This document shows, in pieces, positions 1 through 6,273 of a stretch of DNA of 6,881 bases. Position 1 is the first letter of the stretch. Every line of letters begins with the position of its first letter. The notes below the pieces were generated by a model. The model had not been told where the DNA came from. It was given only the letters and a program-made list of their open reading frames with translations, and searched no databases. Location of the stretch: assembly GCA_017858295.1 (NCBI GenBank), contig JAFMBU010000087.1:1-6881 (forward strand), read 5' to 3'. The position numbers and the translations under genes were made by a program. This stretch comes from Porticoccaceae bacterium. Its GTDB lineage: Bacteria > Pseudomonadota > Gammaproteobacteria > Pseudomonadales > Porticoccaceae.

Positions 1-372
1 GACCATATTATTCAGATGACCGGCGGCGGAGTGGATTACAGCTTTGAATGCATTGGTAATGTGGACGTAATGCGCCAAGCCCTGGAATGCTGCCATAAAG
101 GCTGGGGTGAAAGCTGCATCGTCGGCGTCGCCGGAGCAGGCAAGCAGATTACCACTAGACCATTTCAGCTGGTTACCGGTCGTTCATGGCGTGGAACCGC
201 CTTTGGGGGTGCCCGCGGTCGCACCGATGTGCCGCGCATTGTCGACTGGTACATGGATGGCAAGATCAATATTGATGATTTGATTACTCACAAAATGCCC
301 CTCGAAGATATCAATAAGGCCTTTGATTTGATGCATTCTGGCGAGAGTATTCGCTCCGTCGTTGAGTTTTAG
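1..372 (+). CDS. frmA: S-(hydroxymethyl)glutathione dehydrogenase / class III alcohol dehydrogenase, 3' part
   Basis: This zinc- and NAD-dependent cytosolic enzyme oxidises S-hydroxymethylglutathione, the spontaneous adduct of formaldehyde and glutathione, to S-formylglutathione. Only the last 123 residues are visible; the frame is open from base 1 and ends at TAG 370-372. The family is usually about 370 residues, so the N-terminal catalytic zinc domain lies upstream. Family-typical stretches are GGVDYSFECIGN, CHKGWGESCIVGVAG, RPFQLVTGRSWRGTAFGG, ITHKMPLEDINKAFDLM and the C-terminal SGESIRSVVEF; they cover the second half of the Rossmann NAD-binding domain and the return to the catalytic domain. 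The PFQLVTGRSW region with GTAFGG points to class III rather than to general alcohol dehydrogenases. The next gene, 14 bases downstream, encodes the enzyme that consumes its product, which strongly supports the call. Whether the missing N-terminus is intact cannot be judged. Confidence 0.96.
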   Translation, partial: DHIIQMTGGGVDYSFECIGNVDVMRQALECCHKGWGESCIVGVAGAGKQITTRPFQLVTGRSWRGTAFGGARGRTDVPRIVDWYMDGKINIDDLITHKMPLEDINKAFDLMHSGESIRSVVEF

Positions 373-386
373 CTCTGGAGTTTTAA

Positions 387-1238
387 ATGGTATCTCAAGC
401 ACTAGAACAGATTGGCACAAACCAAAGCTTTGGCGGTCAGCAGCTGCGCTACAAGCACCAGTCTGCAGTCTTAAACTGCGAAATGACCTTCAGTATTTAC
501 TTGCCCCCTCAGGCGAAAAATGGGCCTGTGCCGGTTTTATATTGGTTGTCGGGATTGACCTGCAACGACGAAAATTTTGTTCAAAAAGCCGGTGCTCAAC
601 AGCATGCTGCGGAGCATGGTATTGCCATAGTCTGTCCAGACACTAGCCCCAGAGGGGAAGGGGTCGCTGATGATCCAGAGGGGGCTTATGATATGGGTTT
701 GGGGGCGGGTTTTTATGTCGACGCCACTCAGCAGCCCTGGGTTGAGCATTATCAGATGTATAGCTATATTCTTGAGGAGCTACCTGATCTTATTAACAGC
801 GAGTTTCCAGTGGATAGTCAGCGCGTCTCGATTTCTGGGCATTCCATGGGCGGCCATGGCGCCTTGACCATTGCGCTTAAAAATCCTCAACGATTTAAAT
901 CCGTGTCGGCTTTTGCACCCATCTGTTCGCCGCTCAATTGCCCCTGGGGTGAAAAGGTATTGAGCAACTATTTGGGCGATGACCGTCAGACATGGCAACA
1001 ATATGACACAGTGGAGCTGGTAAAGCAGGCGACACAGCACTTACCAGTGTTAGTTGATCAGGGAGATGCCGATAATTTTTTAACCGAGCAATTGAAGCCG
1101 GAGTTGCTGGTCAGGGCAGCTCGAGAGTCTGATTATCCTATGCAAATCAGAATGCAGCCTGACTATGATCACAGCTACTTTTTTATCGCTACATTTATAG
1201 CAGACCATATCGCCTTTCATGCCCGCGCTTTGGCTTGA
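387..1238 (+). CDS. frmB: S-formylglutathione hydrolase
   Basis: This cytosolic serine hydrolase of the esterase D family (also named fghA) hydrolyses S-formylglutathione to formate and glutathione. The 283-residue product matches the family length (about 280). Visible features are LYWLSGLTCNDENF at 51-64 with the conserved Cys59 near the active site, PDTSPRG at 84-90, the nucleophile elbow GHSMGG at 151-156 with Ser153, DQGDADNFL at 224-232 with probable catalytic Asp229, and DYDHSYFFIATFI at 259-271 with catalytic His262. The Asp assignment rests on remembered family alignment; the Ser and His sites are plain. No signal peptide is seen. The ATG at 387 has a modest Shine-Dalgarno-like CTGGAG at 375-380, six bases upstream. 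The short gap after frmA implies one transcript. No clear hairpin-plus-T-run terminator follows the TGA stop, so read-through into the fds genes is possible. Confidence 0.97.
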   Translation: MVSQALEQIGTNQSFGGQQLRYKHQSAVLNCEMTFSIYLPPQAKNGPVPVLYWLSGLTCNDENFVQKAGAQQHAAEHGIAIVCPDTSPRGEGVADDPEGAYDMGLGAGFYVDATQQPWVEHYQMYSYILEELPDLINSEFPVDSQRVSISGHSMGGHGALTIALKNPQRFKSVSAFAPICSPLNCPWGEKVLSNYLGDDRQTWQQYDTVELVKQATQHLPVLVDQGDADNFLTEQLKPELLVRAARESDYPMQIRMQPDYDHSYFFIATFIADHIAFHARALA

Positions 1239-1273
1239 TAAGTTGAGTTAAAACCTGGCGTAAAGACTGAATC

Positions 1274-1301
1274 AATAAGCAGTCCTTATTAGGTAAATAA
1301 G
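1274..1301. promoter_or_regulatory. Candidate operator: three alternating AATAAG/CTTATT half-sites
   Basis: AATAAG (1274-1279), CTTATT (1285-1290) and AATAAG (1296-1301) recur with exactly 5 bases between them, an 11-base step close to one helical turn. The outer copies begin a longer imperfect direct repeat (AATAAGcAGTC and AATAAGaGTC) with a 22-base period. The right-hand pair contains TTAT-N7-ATAA (1286-1300), which fits the T-N11-A pattern recognised by LysR-type regulators. Known fds operons often have a LysR-type regulator (FdsR); none is visible in this window. The site lies 105 bases before the fdsG start. A regulatory role is inferred from arrangement and position only; A/T-rich six-mers can recur by chance. 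Confidence 0.3.
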
Positions 1302-1392
1302 AGTCGCTTGGGTAAGGCAGAACTGAGTAGTGATAGTGCTAGACTGCGTGCGCCGGGGTCCGTTCAATAGACTAACCGGCACATATAATCAC

Positions 1393-1397
1393 AGGAG
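1393..1397 (+). promoter_or_regulatory. Ribosome binding site fixing the fdsG TTG start
   Basis: AGGAG lies 8 bases before TTG at 1406, ideal spacing for a Shine-Dalgarno element. No in-frame ATG or GTG lies between it and the conserved N-terminal region of FdsG, so it decides the choice of the rare TTG start. Confidence 0.75.
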
Positions 1398-1405
1398 TAG
1401 TTGAG

Positions 1406-1894
1406 TTGGGTATCAGTCAAAATGAGCAGCAATCGATCACTGATTTAGTCGGGCAATACCAAGCCTTGCCCGGCGGCCTACTACCCCTTTTGCATGCTAT
1501 TCAGGGCGACATAGGCTATGTGCCAGATTCGGCTGTGCCGATTATTGCCAAAGGCCTCAATCTCTCCCGCGCCGAGGTCCACGGCGTCATCAGTTTTTAC
1601 CATGATTTTAAAACCTCCCCAGTAGGCCGCCACACTGTCCAAGTGTGTCGTGCTGAAGCATGCCAGTCTATGGGCTCTCGTCAGTTGGAAGCGCATGCCA
1701 AGCAGACCCTGGGTATAGACTACGGTGAAACTACTGCGGATGGGGCCGTCACACTCGAGCCGGTTTACTGCTTGGGCAACTGCGCCTGTTCGCCTTCTAT
1801 ACGAATCGATGATGCGATTTATGCGCGAGTTGATAGAGATCGTTTTGATGACCTGGTTTCCGGCCTCTCTTCAGAAAAGGGGGCAGCCAAATGA
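1406..1894 (+). CDS. fdsG: NAD-dependent formate dehydrogenase gamma subunit (NuoE-like [2Fe-2S] protein)
   Basis: This is the small electron-transfer subunit of the soluble formate dehydrogenase FdsGBA, homologous to NuoE of complex I. It binds one [2Fe-2S] cluster in a thioredoxin-like fold and sits beside the flavin subunit FdsB. The product has 162 residues, normal for the family. An N-terminal helical part (about 1-70) contains LLPLLHAIQGDIGYVP and the typical HGVISFYHDF (59-68). The cluster ligands are Cys81 and Cys86 in VQVCRAEACQSMG, and Cys122 and Cys126 in VYCLGNCACSP; Cys128 is an extra neighbour. The start is TTG, chosen for the well-spaced AGGAG and the absence of another upstream start. 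The stop overlaps the fdsB start by four bases (ATGA), indicating translational coupling. The formate dehydrogenase assignment over NuoE or a hydrogenase HoxE-like protein comes from the adjacent fdsB, fdsA and fdhD genes. Confidence 0.95.
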   Translation: MGISQNEQQSITDLVGQYQALPGGLLPLLHAIQGDIGYVPDSAVPIIAKGLNLSRAEVHGVISFYHDFKTSPVGRHTVQVCRAEACQSMGSRQLEAHAKQTLGIDYGETTADGAVTLEPVYCLGNCACSPSIRIDDAIYARVDRDRFDDLVSGLSSEKGAAK

Positions 1895-3417
1895 GGTTTT
1901 ATATTCCTCAAGATACCACTGCATTAGCCCTAGGCTCAGAGTCTGTTGCCGGTGCACTGCAAACCGCGGGGATTGAACCCCTGCGCAATGGCTCCCGTGG
2001 CCTGTTTTGGTTAGAGCCATTGTTAGAAGTGGAAACTGATCAGGGGCGTATCGGCTTTGGTCCGGTCACCGCCAAGGATATCCCCAGCATTATCGACGCG
2101 CTGCAAACCGATCCAAGCAGCCACGACCTGTATCAGGGTGAAGTGGCAGAAATCCCCTATTTAAAATCCCAGCAGCGGCTCACCTATGCCCGTGCCGGTT
2201 TAGGCGATCCTGTTTGTTTGGATAACTACCAGTCACTAAGCGGTTTTAACGGCCTTAAGAAAGCCTTGCAGATGACCGGTCAGCAGATTGTTGATCAAGT
2301 GAAAGACTCTGGCCTTCGCGGCCGCGGGGGTGCAGCATTTCCTGCCGGTATTAAATGGCAGACGGTTCTAAACTGCGATTCTGATCAGAAGTATATTGTT
2401 TGCAACGCCGATGAAGGGGACTCAGGCACCTTTGCCGACCGACTAGTGATGGAAGCGGATCCCTACCAGCTGATCGAAGGCATGATCATTGCCGGCTTAG
2501 CGGTGGGCGCCAATCAGGGTTATATTTATCTGCGCTCGGAATATCCCGTTGCGCACAAACTGTTAAATATCGCTATCGAGCGTGCTATTCAAGCCAACTT
2601 TCTCGGCGAAAATATTCAAGGCTCCGGCAAAACCTTCCATCTTGAGGTGCGCTTGGGTGCCGGTGCCTATATCTGTGGTGAAGAGACCTCGCTGCTAGAG
2701 AGTCTTGAGGGCAAGCGTGGAATGGTTCGCGCCAAACCCCCATTGCCTGCCATTGAAGGTTTGTTTGGCAAGCCCACTGTAGTGAATAACGTACTCACTC
2801 TGGCAGCGATTTCCAGCATTTTGGACCAGGGCGCAGACCACTATCAGAACTTTGGTATGGGCCGCTCAAGGGGCACCCTAGCCATACAGCTGGCCGGTAA
2901 TATTAAACGCGGTGGCCTGATTGAATTAGCCTTTGGTGTGACGCTCCGTGAAGTGGTGGAAGAGTACGGGCAGGGTACCTATAGCGGTCGTCCGATTCGT
3001 GCAATTCAGGTGGGCGGGCCATTGGGTGCCTTTTTGCCCGAGTCCCAGTGGGATACGCCCATGGACTATGAAGCTTTCGCCGCCATCAAAGCCATGATTG
3101 GTCACGGCGGCATTGTGGTGTTTGACGATACTGCGGACATGGCAGCGCAAGCCAGATTTGCCATGGAGTTCTGCGTAGTGGAATCCTGCGGTAAATGCAC
3201 ACCTTGCAGAATCGGTTCGGTACGCGGTGTTGAAGTGATCGACCGAATTGTTGCCAATGAAAATCGCGAGAATAATTTAATTTTGTTGCATGAGCTTTGC
3301 GACACCATGGAAATGGGCTCTCTCTGCGCCATGGGCGGCATGACACCATTCCCAGTGCGCAGTGCACTGGCACATTTTTCGAGTGACTTTACCGGCCAAG
3401 GTAGAGGAGATAACTGA
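1891..3417 (+). CDS. fdsB: NAD-dependent formate dehydrogenase beta subunit (NuoF-like FMN/[4Fe-4S] protein)
   Basis: This is the flavin subunit of the cytosolic formate dehydrogenase, which takes electrons from the FdsA iron-sulfur chain and reduces NAD+ at FMN. It has 508 residues. Residues 1 to about 108 contain no cysteine and fit the degenerate thioredoxin-like N-terminal extension of FdsB/HoxF-type proteins. The NuoF core follows: GLRGRGGAAFPAG (141-153) for FMN, CNADEGDSGTFADR (171-184), and GAGAYICGEETSLLESLEG (256-274) for the nucleotide site. A soluble-ligand-binding-like region spans about 330-385. The C-terminal [4Fe-4S] domain has Cys433, Cys436 and Cys439 in ESCGKCTPCRIGS, plus Cys479 in SLCAMGG. 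The ATG overlaps the fdsG stop (ATGA) and is preceded by a purine-rich AAGGGGG at 1877-1883. The fdsA start is one base after the stop. Sequence alone resembles NuoF and HoxF; the operon decides for formate dehydrogenase. Confidence 0.97.
   Translation: MRFYIPQDTTALALGSESVAGALQTAGIEPLRNGSRGLFWLEPLLEVETDQGRIGFGPVTAKDIPSIIDALQTDPSSHDLYQGEVAEIPYLKSQQRLTYARAGLGDPVCLDNYQSLSGFNGLKKALQMTGQQIVDQVKDSGLRGRGGAAFPAGIKWQTVLNCDSDQKYIVCNADEGDSGTFADRLVMEADPYQLIEGMIIAGLAVGANQGYIYLRSEYPVAHKLLNIAIERAIQANFLGENIQGSGKTFHLEVRLGAGAYICGEETSLLESLEGKRGMVRAKPPLPAIEGLFGKPTVVNNVLTLAAISSILDQGADHYQNFGMGRSRGTLAIQLAGNIKRGGLIELAFGVTLREVVEEYGQGTYSGRPIRAIQVGGPLGAFLPESQWDTPMDYEAFAAIKAMIGHGGIVVFDDTADMAAQARFAMEFCVVESCGKCTPCRIGSVRGVEVIDRIVANENRENNLILLHELCDTMEMGSLCAMGGMTPFPVRSALAHFSSDFTGQGRGDN
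3404..3409 (+). promoter_or_regulatory. Ribosome binding site for fdsA
   Basis: GAGGAG lies inside the last codons of fdsB and 9 bases before ATG 3419. It selects this ATG over an in-frame GTG at 3362, which would give 19 extra residues encoded wholly within fdsB, and over an internal ATG at 3479. Confidence 0.75.
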
Positions 3418-3418
3418 T

Positions 3419-6265
3419 ATGTTGGAATTCTACGAACCCCAAGCAGATTACGGCACGCCAAAAAGCACCAGCACCACTATGGTCACCCTGAGTATTGATG
3501 GCGTTAGCGTCACAGTTCCAGAGGGCACCTCTGTGATGCGCGCTGCTGCCGAGAGCGGTGTCAAAATTCCCCGTCTCTGCGCCACCGATCAACTTAAATC
3601 CTTTGGTTCCTGCCGGGTCTGCCTAGTTGAAATTGAAGGCCGCCGAGGCTTTCCCGCCTCCTGTACCACCAATGTAGAAGCGGGCATGGAGGTCAAAACC
3701 CAGTCCGATGAAATCGGTAAATTGCGCCGCAATGTGATGGAGCTGTATATCTCCGATCACCCACTGGACTGCCTAACCTGTCCAACCAACGGCGACTGCG
3801 AGCTGCAAGACACCGCCGGCGAACTGGGCCTGCGTTCCGTACGCTATGGCTTCGAAGGGGAAAACCATTTAGTCGCCGAGAAAGACGAATCCAACCCCTA
3901 CTTCACCTTTGATCCTTCCAAGTGCATCGTTTGTTCACGCTGCGTACGCGCCTGTGAAGAAGTGCAGGGTACTTTTGCATTAACAATCGATGGCCGCGGT
4001 TTTGAATCGAAAGTCAGCGCCAGTCAGGCGGAAGACTTTATGGATTCCGAATGTGTTTCCTGCGGTGCCTGTGTTAATGCCTGCCCAACCGCCACGCTCA
4101 CCGAGAAGAGCATTATCGAAGCCGGTAAACCCGAGCACTCAGTGATCACCACCTGCGCCTATTGCGGTGTCGGCTGTTCCTTTAAGGCCGAGATGAAAGG
4201 CAATCAAGTTGTGCGTATGACCCCTTACAAAGACGGCAAAGCCAACGAAGGTCATGCCTGCGTCAAAGGCCGCTTTGCCTTTGGTTACGCTACTCACAAA
4301 GATCGCATCACCGTGCCCATGATCCGCGATAGCATCGACGATCCCTGGAAAGAAGTATCCTGGGACGAGGCAGTGACCTACACCGCCAAACGCTTCAAAG
4401 ATATTCAGGCGCAATATGGCCGCACCAGCATTGGTGCTATCTCTTCAAGCCGTTGCACCAACGAAGAAGTCTATTTAGTGCAGAAAATGGTTCGCGCTGG
4501 CTTTGGCAATAACAATATAGATACCTGCGCCCGAGTCTGTCATTCCCCTACCGGGTTTGGTTTAAAAACCACCCTAGGTGAATCTGCCGGTACTCAAACC
4601 TTTGCCTCAGTGGCCGATGCCGACGTGGTTGTGGTTATGGGTGCCAACCCAACTGAAGCTCACCCAGTGTTTGGCTCACGCCTAAAACGTCGCCTCCGTG
4701 AAGGTGCAAAACTTATAGTCATAGACCCGCGCAAAATTGAACTGGTCAGCTCGCCCCATATTACCGCCGACTACCATTTGCCCGTGCGTCCCGGCACCAA
4801 CGTCACATTGCTCAATGCACTGGCTCATGTGGTGGTGAACGAAGGCCTTGAGGCGCGAGACTACATTGCCGAGCGCTGCGATGTAGCTGAATTTGACAAG
4901 TGGCTGGCCTTTATCGGCGACGAGCGCCACTCTCCAGAACATACTGAAAGCATCACCGGTGTCGATGCTGCCGATTTACGTGCCGCCGCTCGTCTCTACG
5001 CCACTGGTGGTAACGGTGCGATCTTCTACGGCTTGGGTGTCACCGAACACAGTCAGGGCTCAACCGCGGTGATGGCCATTGCCAACCTCGCCATGCTCAC
5101 CGGGAATATTGGTCACGAAGGTGTGGGCGTAAACCCACTGCGTGGACAGAATAATGTGCAGGGCTCCTGCGATATGGGTTCATTCCCCCATGAGCTGCCC
5201 GGCTACCGTCATATTTCCGATAAAGCCACTCGCGACTTATTTGAAGGAGAGTGGGGCGTGACTCTGGACTCAGAACCCGGCCTGCGTATCCCCAATATGT
5301 TTGACGCCGCCCTCGATGGCGAGTTTAAAGGCCTCTACTGCCAGGGGGAAGATATAGCCCAGTCAGATCCCAACACTCAGCACGTTGAAGCAGCACTGCG
5401 CTCAATCGAATGTTTGGTGGTGCAAGATATCTTCCTCAATGAAACCGCTAAATTTGCCCATGTATTTTTACCCGGCGCATCGTTTTTGGAAAAAGACGGC
5501 ACCTTCACCAACGCTGAACGCAGAATCTCCAGAGTGCGCAAAGTTATGCCGCCACTCAGTGGCAAAGCCGACTGGGAAGGCACCATGGCCCTGGCCAATG
5601 CTCTGGGCTGCAAGATGGAATACAGCCATCCCTCGGAAATCATGGACGAAATTGCCCGCTTAACCCCGACCTTTAACGGCGTCTCATACGACCGCATAGA
5701 GCAGCTGGGCAGCATCCAGTGGCCGTGCAATGACGACACGCCAGAGGGCACGCCAATCATGCATGTAGACCAGTTTGTCCGCGGCAAAGGCTTCTTTGCC
5801 ATGACCGAATATGTCGCCACCACCGAACGGGCCAACCGCAAGTTTCCGCTACTGCTGACTACTGGACGAATACTCTCGCAATACAATGTAGGCGCCCAAA
5901 CCCGACGCACCCAAAACAGTGAATGGCACGGCGAAGATGTTATCGAAATCCATCCCCATGACGCAGAAGAGCGCGGTATTAACCATGGTGATTGGGTCGG
6001 CATTAACAGCCGAGTGGGCGACACAGTGCTGCGCGCCGACGTCACCGAAAAAGTAAAACCCGGCGTTGTCTACACCACATTTCACCATCCGGTTTCTGGT
6101 GCCAATGTGATTACCACCGACAATAGCGACTGGGCCACCAACTGCCCAGAGTACAAAGTGACCGCCGTGCAACTGAGCAAAGTAACCCAGCCCTCCAACT
6201 GGCAGGCGCGACAAAAATCCTTCGATAAGCAGCAGCAAGGCTTATTAAAAGAAGCACGCCACTAA
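3419..6265 (+). CDS. fdsA: NAD-dependent formate dehydrogenase alpha subunit (Mo-bisMGD catalytic subunit)
   Basis: This catalytic subunit oxidises formate to CO2 at a molybdenum bis-MGD centre and passes electrons through iron-sulfur clusters to FdsB/FdsG. It has 948 residues from ATG 3419, close to known FdsA proteins (about 950-960). Domains in order: NuoG-like N-terminal [2Fe-2S] ferredoxin with Cys54, Cys65, Cys68 and Cys82; a His/Cys3 [4Fe-4S] site with His114, Cys118, Cys121 and Cys127; a two-cluster ferredoxin domain with Cys169/172/175/179 and Cys212/215/218/222; then the molybdopterin oxidoreductase domain, whose proximal [4Fe-4S] ligands are Cys246, Cys249, Cys253 and Cys281. The Mo ligand is Cys374 in DTCARVCHSPT, followed by the FDH-typical His375. 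GANPTEAHPVFG (408-419) and GQNNVQGSCDMG (576-587) are family-typical. A molybdopterin dinucleotide-binding C-terminal domain covers about 808-920, including TTGRILSQYNVGAQTRR. There is no Tat signal or membrane segment, so it is cytosolic. No ligand is missing. Confidence 0.97.
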   Translation: MLEFYEPQADYGTPKSTSTTMVTLSIDGVSVTVPEGTSVMRAAAESGVKIPRLCATDQLKSFGSCRVCLVEIEGRRGFPASCTTNVEAGMEVKTQSDEIGKLRRNVMELYISDHPLDCLTCPTNGDCELQDTAGELGLRSVRYGFEGENHLVAEKDESNPYFTFDPSKCIVCSRCVRACEEVQGTFALTIDGRGFESKVSASQAEDFMDSECVSCGACVNACPTATLTEKSIIEAGKPEHSVITTCAYCGVGCSFKAEMKGNQVVRMTPYKDGKANEGHACVKGRFAFGYATHKDRITVPMIRDSIDDPWKEVSWDEAVTYTAKRFKDIQAQYGRTSIGAISSSRCTNEEVYLVQKMVRAGFGNNNIDTCARVCHSPTGFGLKTTLGESAGTQTFASVADADVVVVMGANPTEAHPVFGSRLKRRLREGAKLIVIDPRKIELVSSPHITADYHLPVRPGTNVTLLNALAHVVVNEGLEARDYIAERCDVAEFDKWLAFIGDERHSPEHTESITGVDAADLRAAARLYATGGNGAIFYGLGVTEHSQGSTAVMAIANLAMLTGNIGHEGVGVNPLRGQNNVQGSCDMGSFPHELPGYRHISDKATRDLFEGEWGVTLDSEPGLRIPNMFDAALDGEFKGLYCQGEDIAQSDPNTQHVEAALRSIECLVVQDIFLNETAKFAHVFLPGASFLEKDGTFTNAERRISRVRKVMPPLSGKADWEGTMALANALGCKMEYSHPSEIMDEIARLTPTFNGVSYDRIEQLGSIQWPCNDDTPEGTPIMHVDQFVRGKGFFAMTEYVATTERANRKFPLLLTTGRILSQYNVGAQTRRTQNSEWHGEDVIEIHPHDAEERGINHGDWVGINSRVGDTVLRADVTEKVKPGVVYTTFHHPVSGANVITTDNSDWATNCPEYKVTAVQLSKVTQPSNWQARQKSFDKQQQGLLKEARH

Positions 6266-6273
6266 GCGTGGCT
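6253..6273 (+). promoter_or_regulatory. Candidate hairpin across the fdsA stop and fdhD start
   Basis: Two mutually exclusive small hairpins can form. GCCAC (6258-6262) pairs with GTGGC (6268-6272) around a 5-base loop that contains the fdsA TAA. Alternatively CACGC (6255-6259) pairs with GCGTG (6266-6270), with two more pairs across a one-base bulge (6253-6254 with 6272-6273). Both place the GTG start of fdhD (6268-6270) in the paired right arm. A ribosome reaching the fdsA stop would open either stem, which would couple fdhD translation to fdsA. Five-base stems are short, so this is inference. Confidence 0.3.

Noticed and set aside
1239..1330. Possible transcription terminator after frmB
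   Set aside because: Short arms such as GACTG/CAGTC (1265-1269 and 1280-1284) exist, but there is no GC-rich stem followed by a T run.
1352..1380. Inverted repeat GCCGG / CCGGC before fdsG
   Set aside because: Only five base pairs with a 19-base loop and no T run; too weak for a terminator or riboswitch call.
1384..1389. Perfect TATAAT -10-like hexamer just before fdsG
   Set aside because: A start site about 7 bases downstream would fall inside the AGGAG at 1393-1397 and remove part of the ribosome binding site, and the best upstream partner (TTCAAT, 1363-1368) is poor with only 15 bases of spacing. It could still be real, but the geometry is against it. A weaker alternative, TTGGGT (1308-1313) with GATAGT (1332-1337), is no better supported.
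3362..3418. Upstream GTG start that would lengthen FdsA by 19 residues
   Set aside because: The extension overlaps the end of fdsB, has no ribosome binding site, and the ATG at 3419 has GAGGAG at good spacing.
5377..6045. 222-residue open frame on the - strand inside fdsA
   Set aside because: It lies entirely opposite the well-conserved C-terminal half of fdsA, shows no recognisable domain, and looks like a shadow of its codon pattern.
1891..6265. Reading fdsG-fdsB-fdsA as complex I (nuoEFG) or a bidirectional hydrogenase module
   Set aside because: The large subunit carries the formate dehydrogenase Cys-His active-site pair and a full molybdopterin domain with the dinucleotide-binding C-terminus, and the next gene is fdhD; no other nuo or hydrogenase genes are present.
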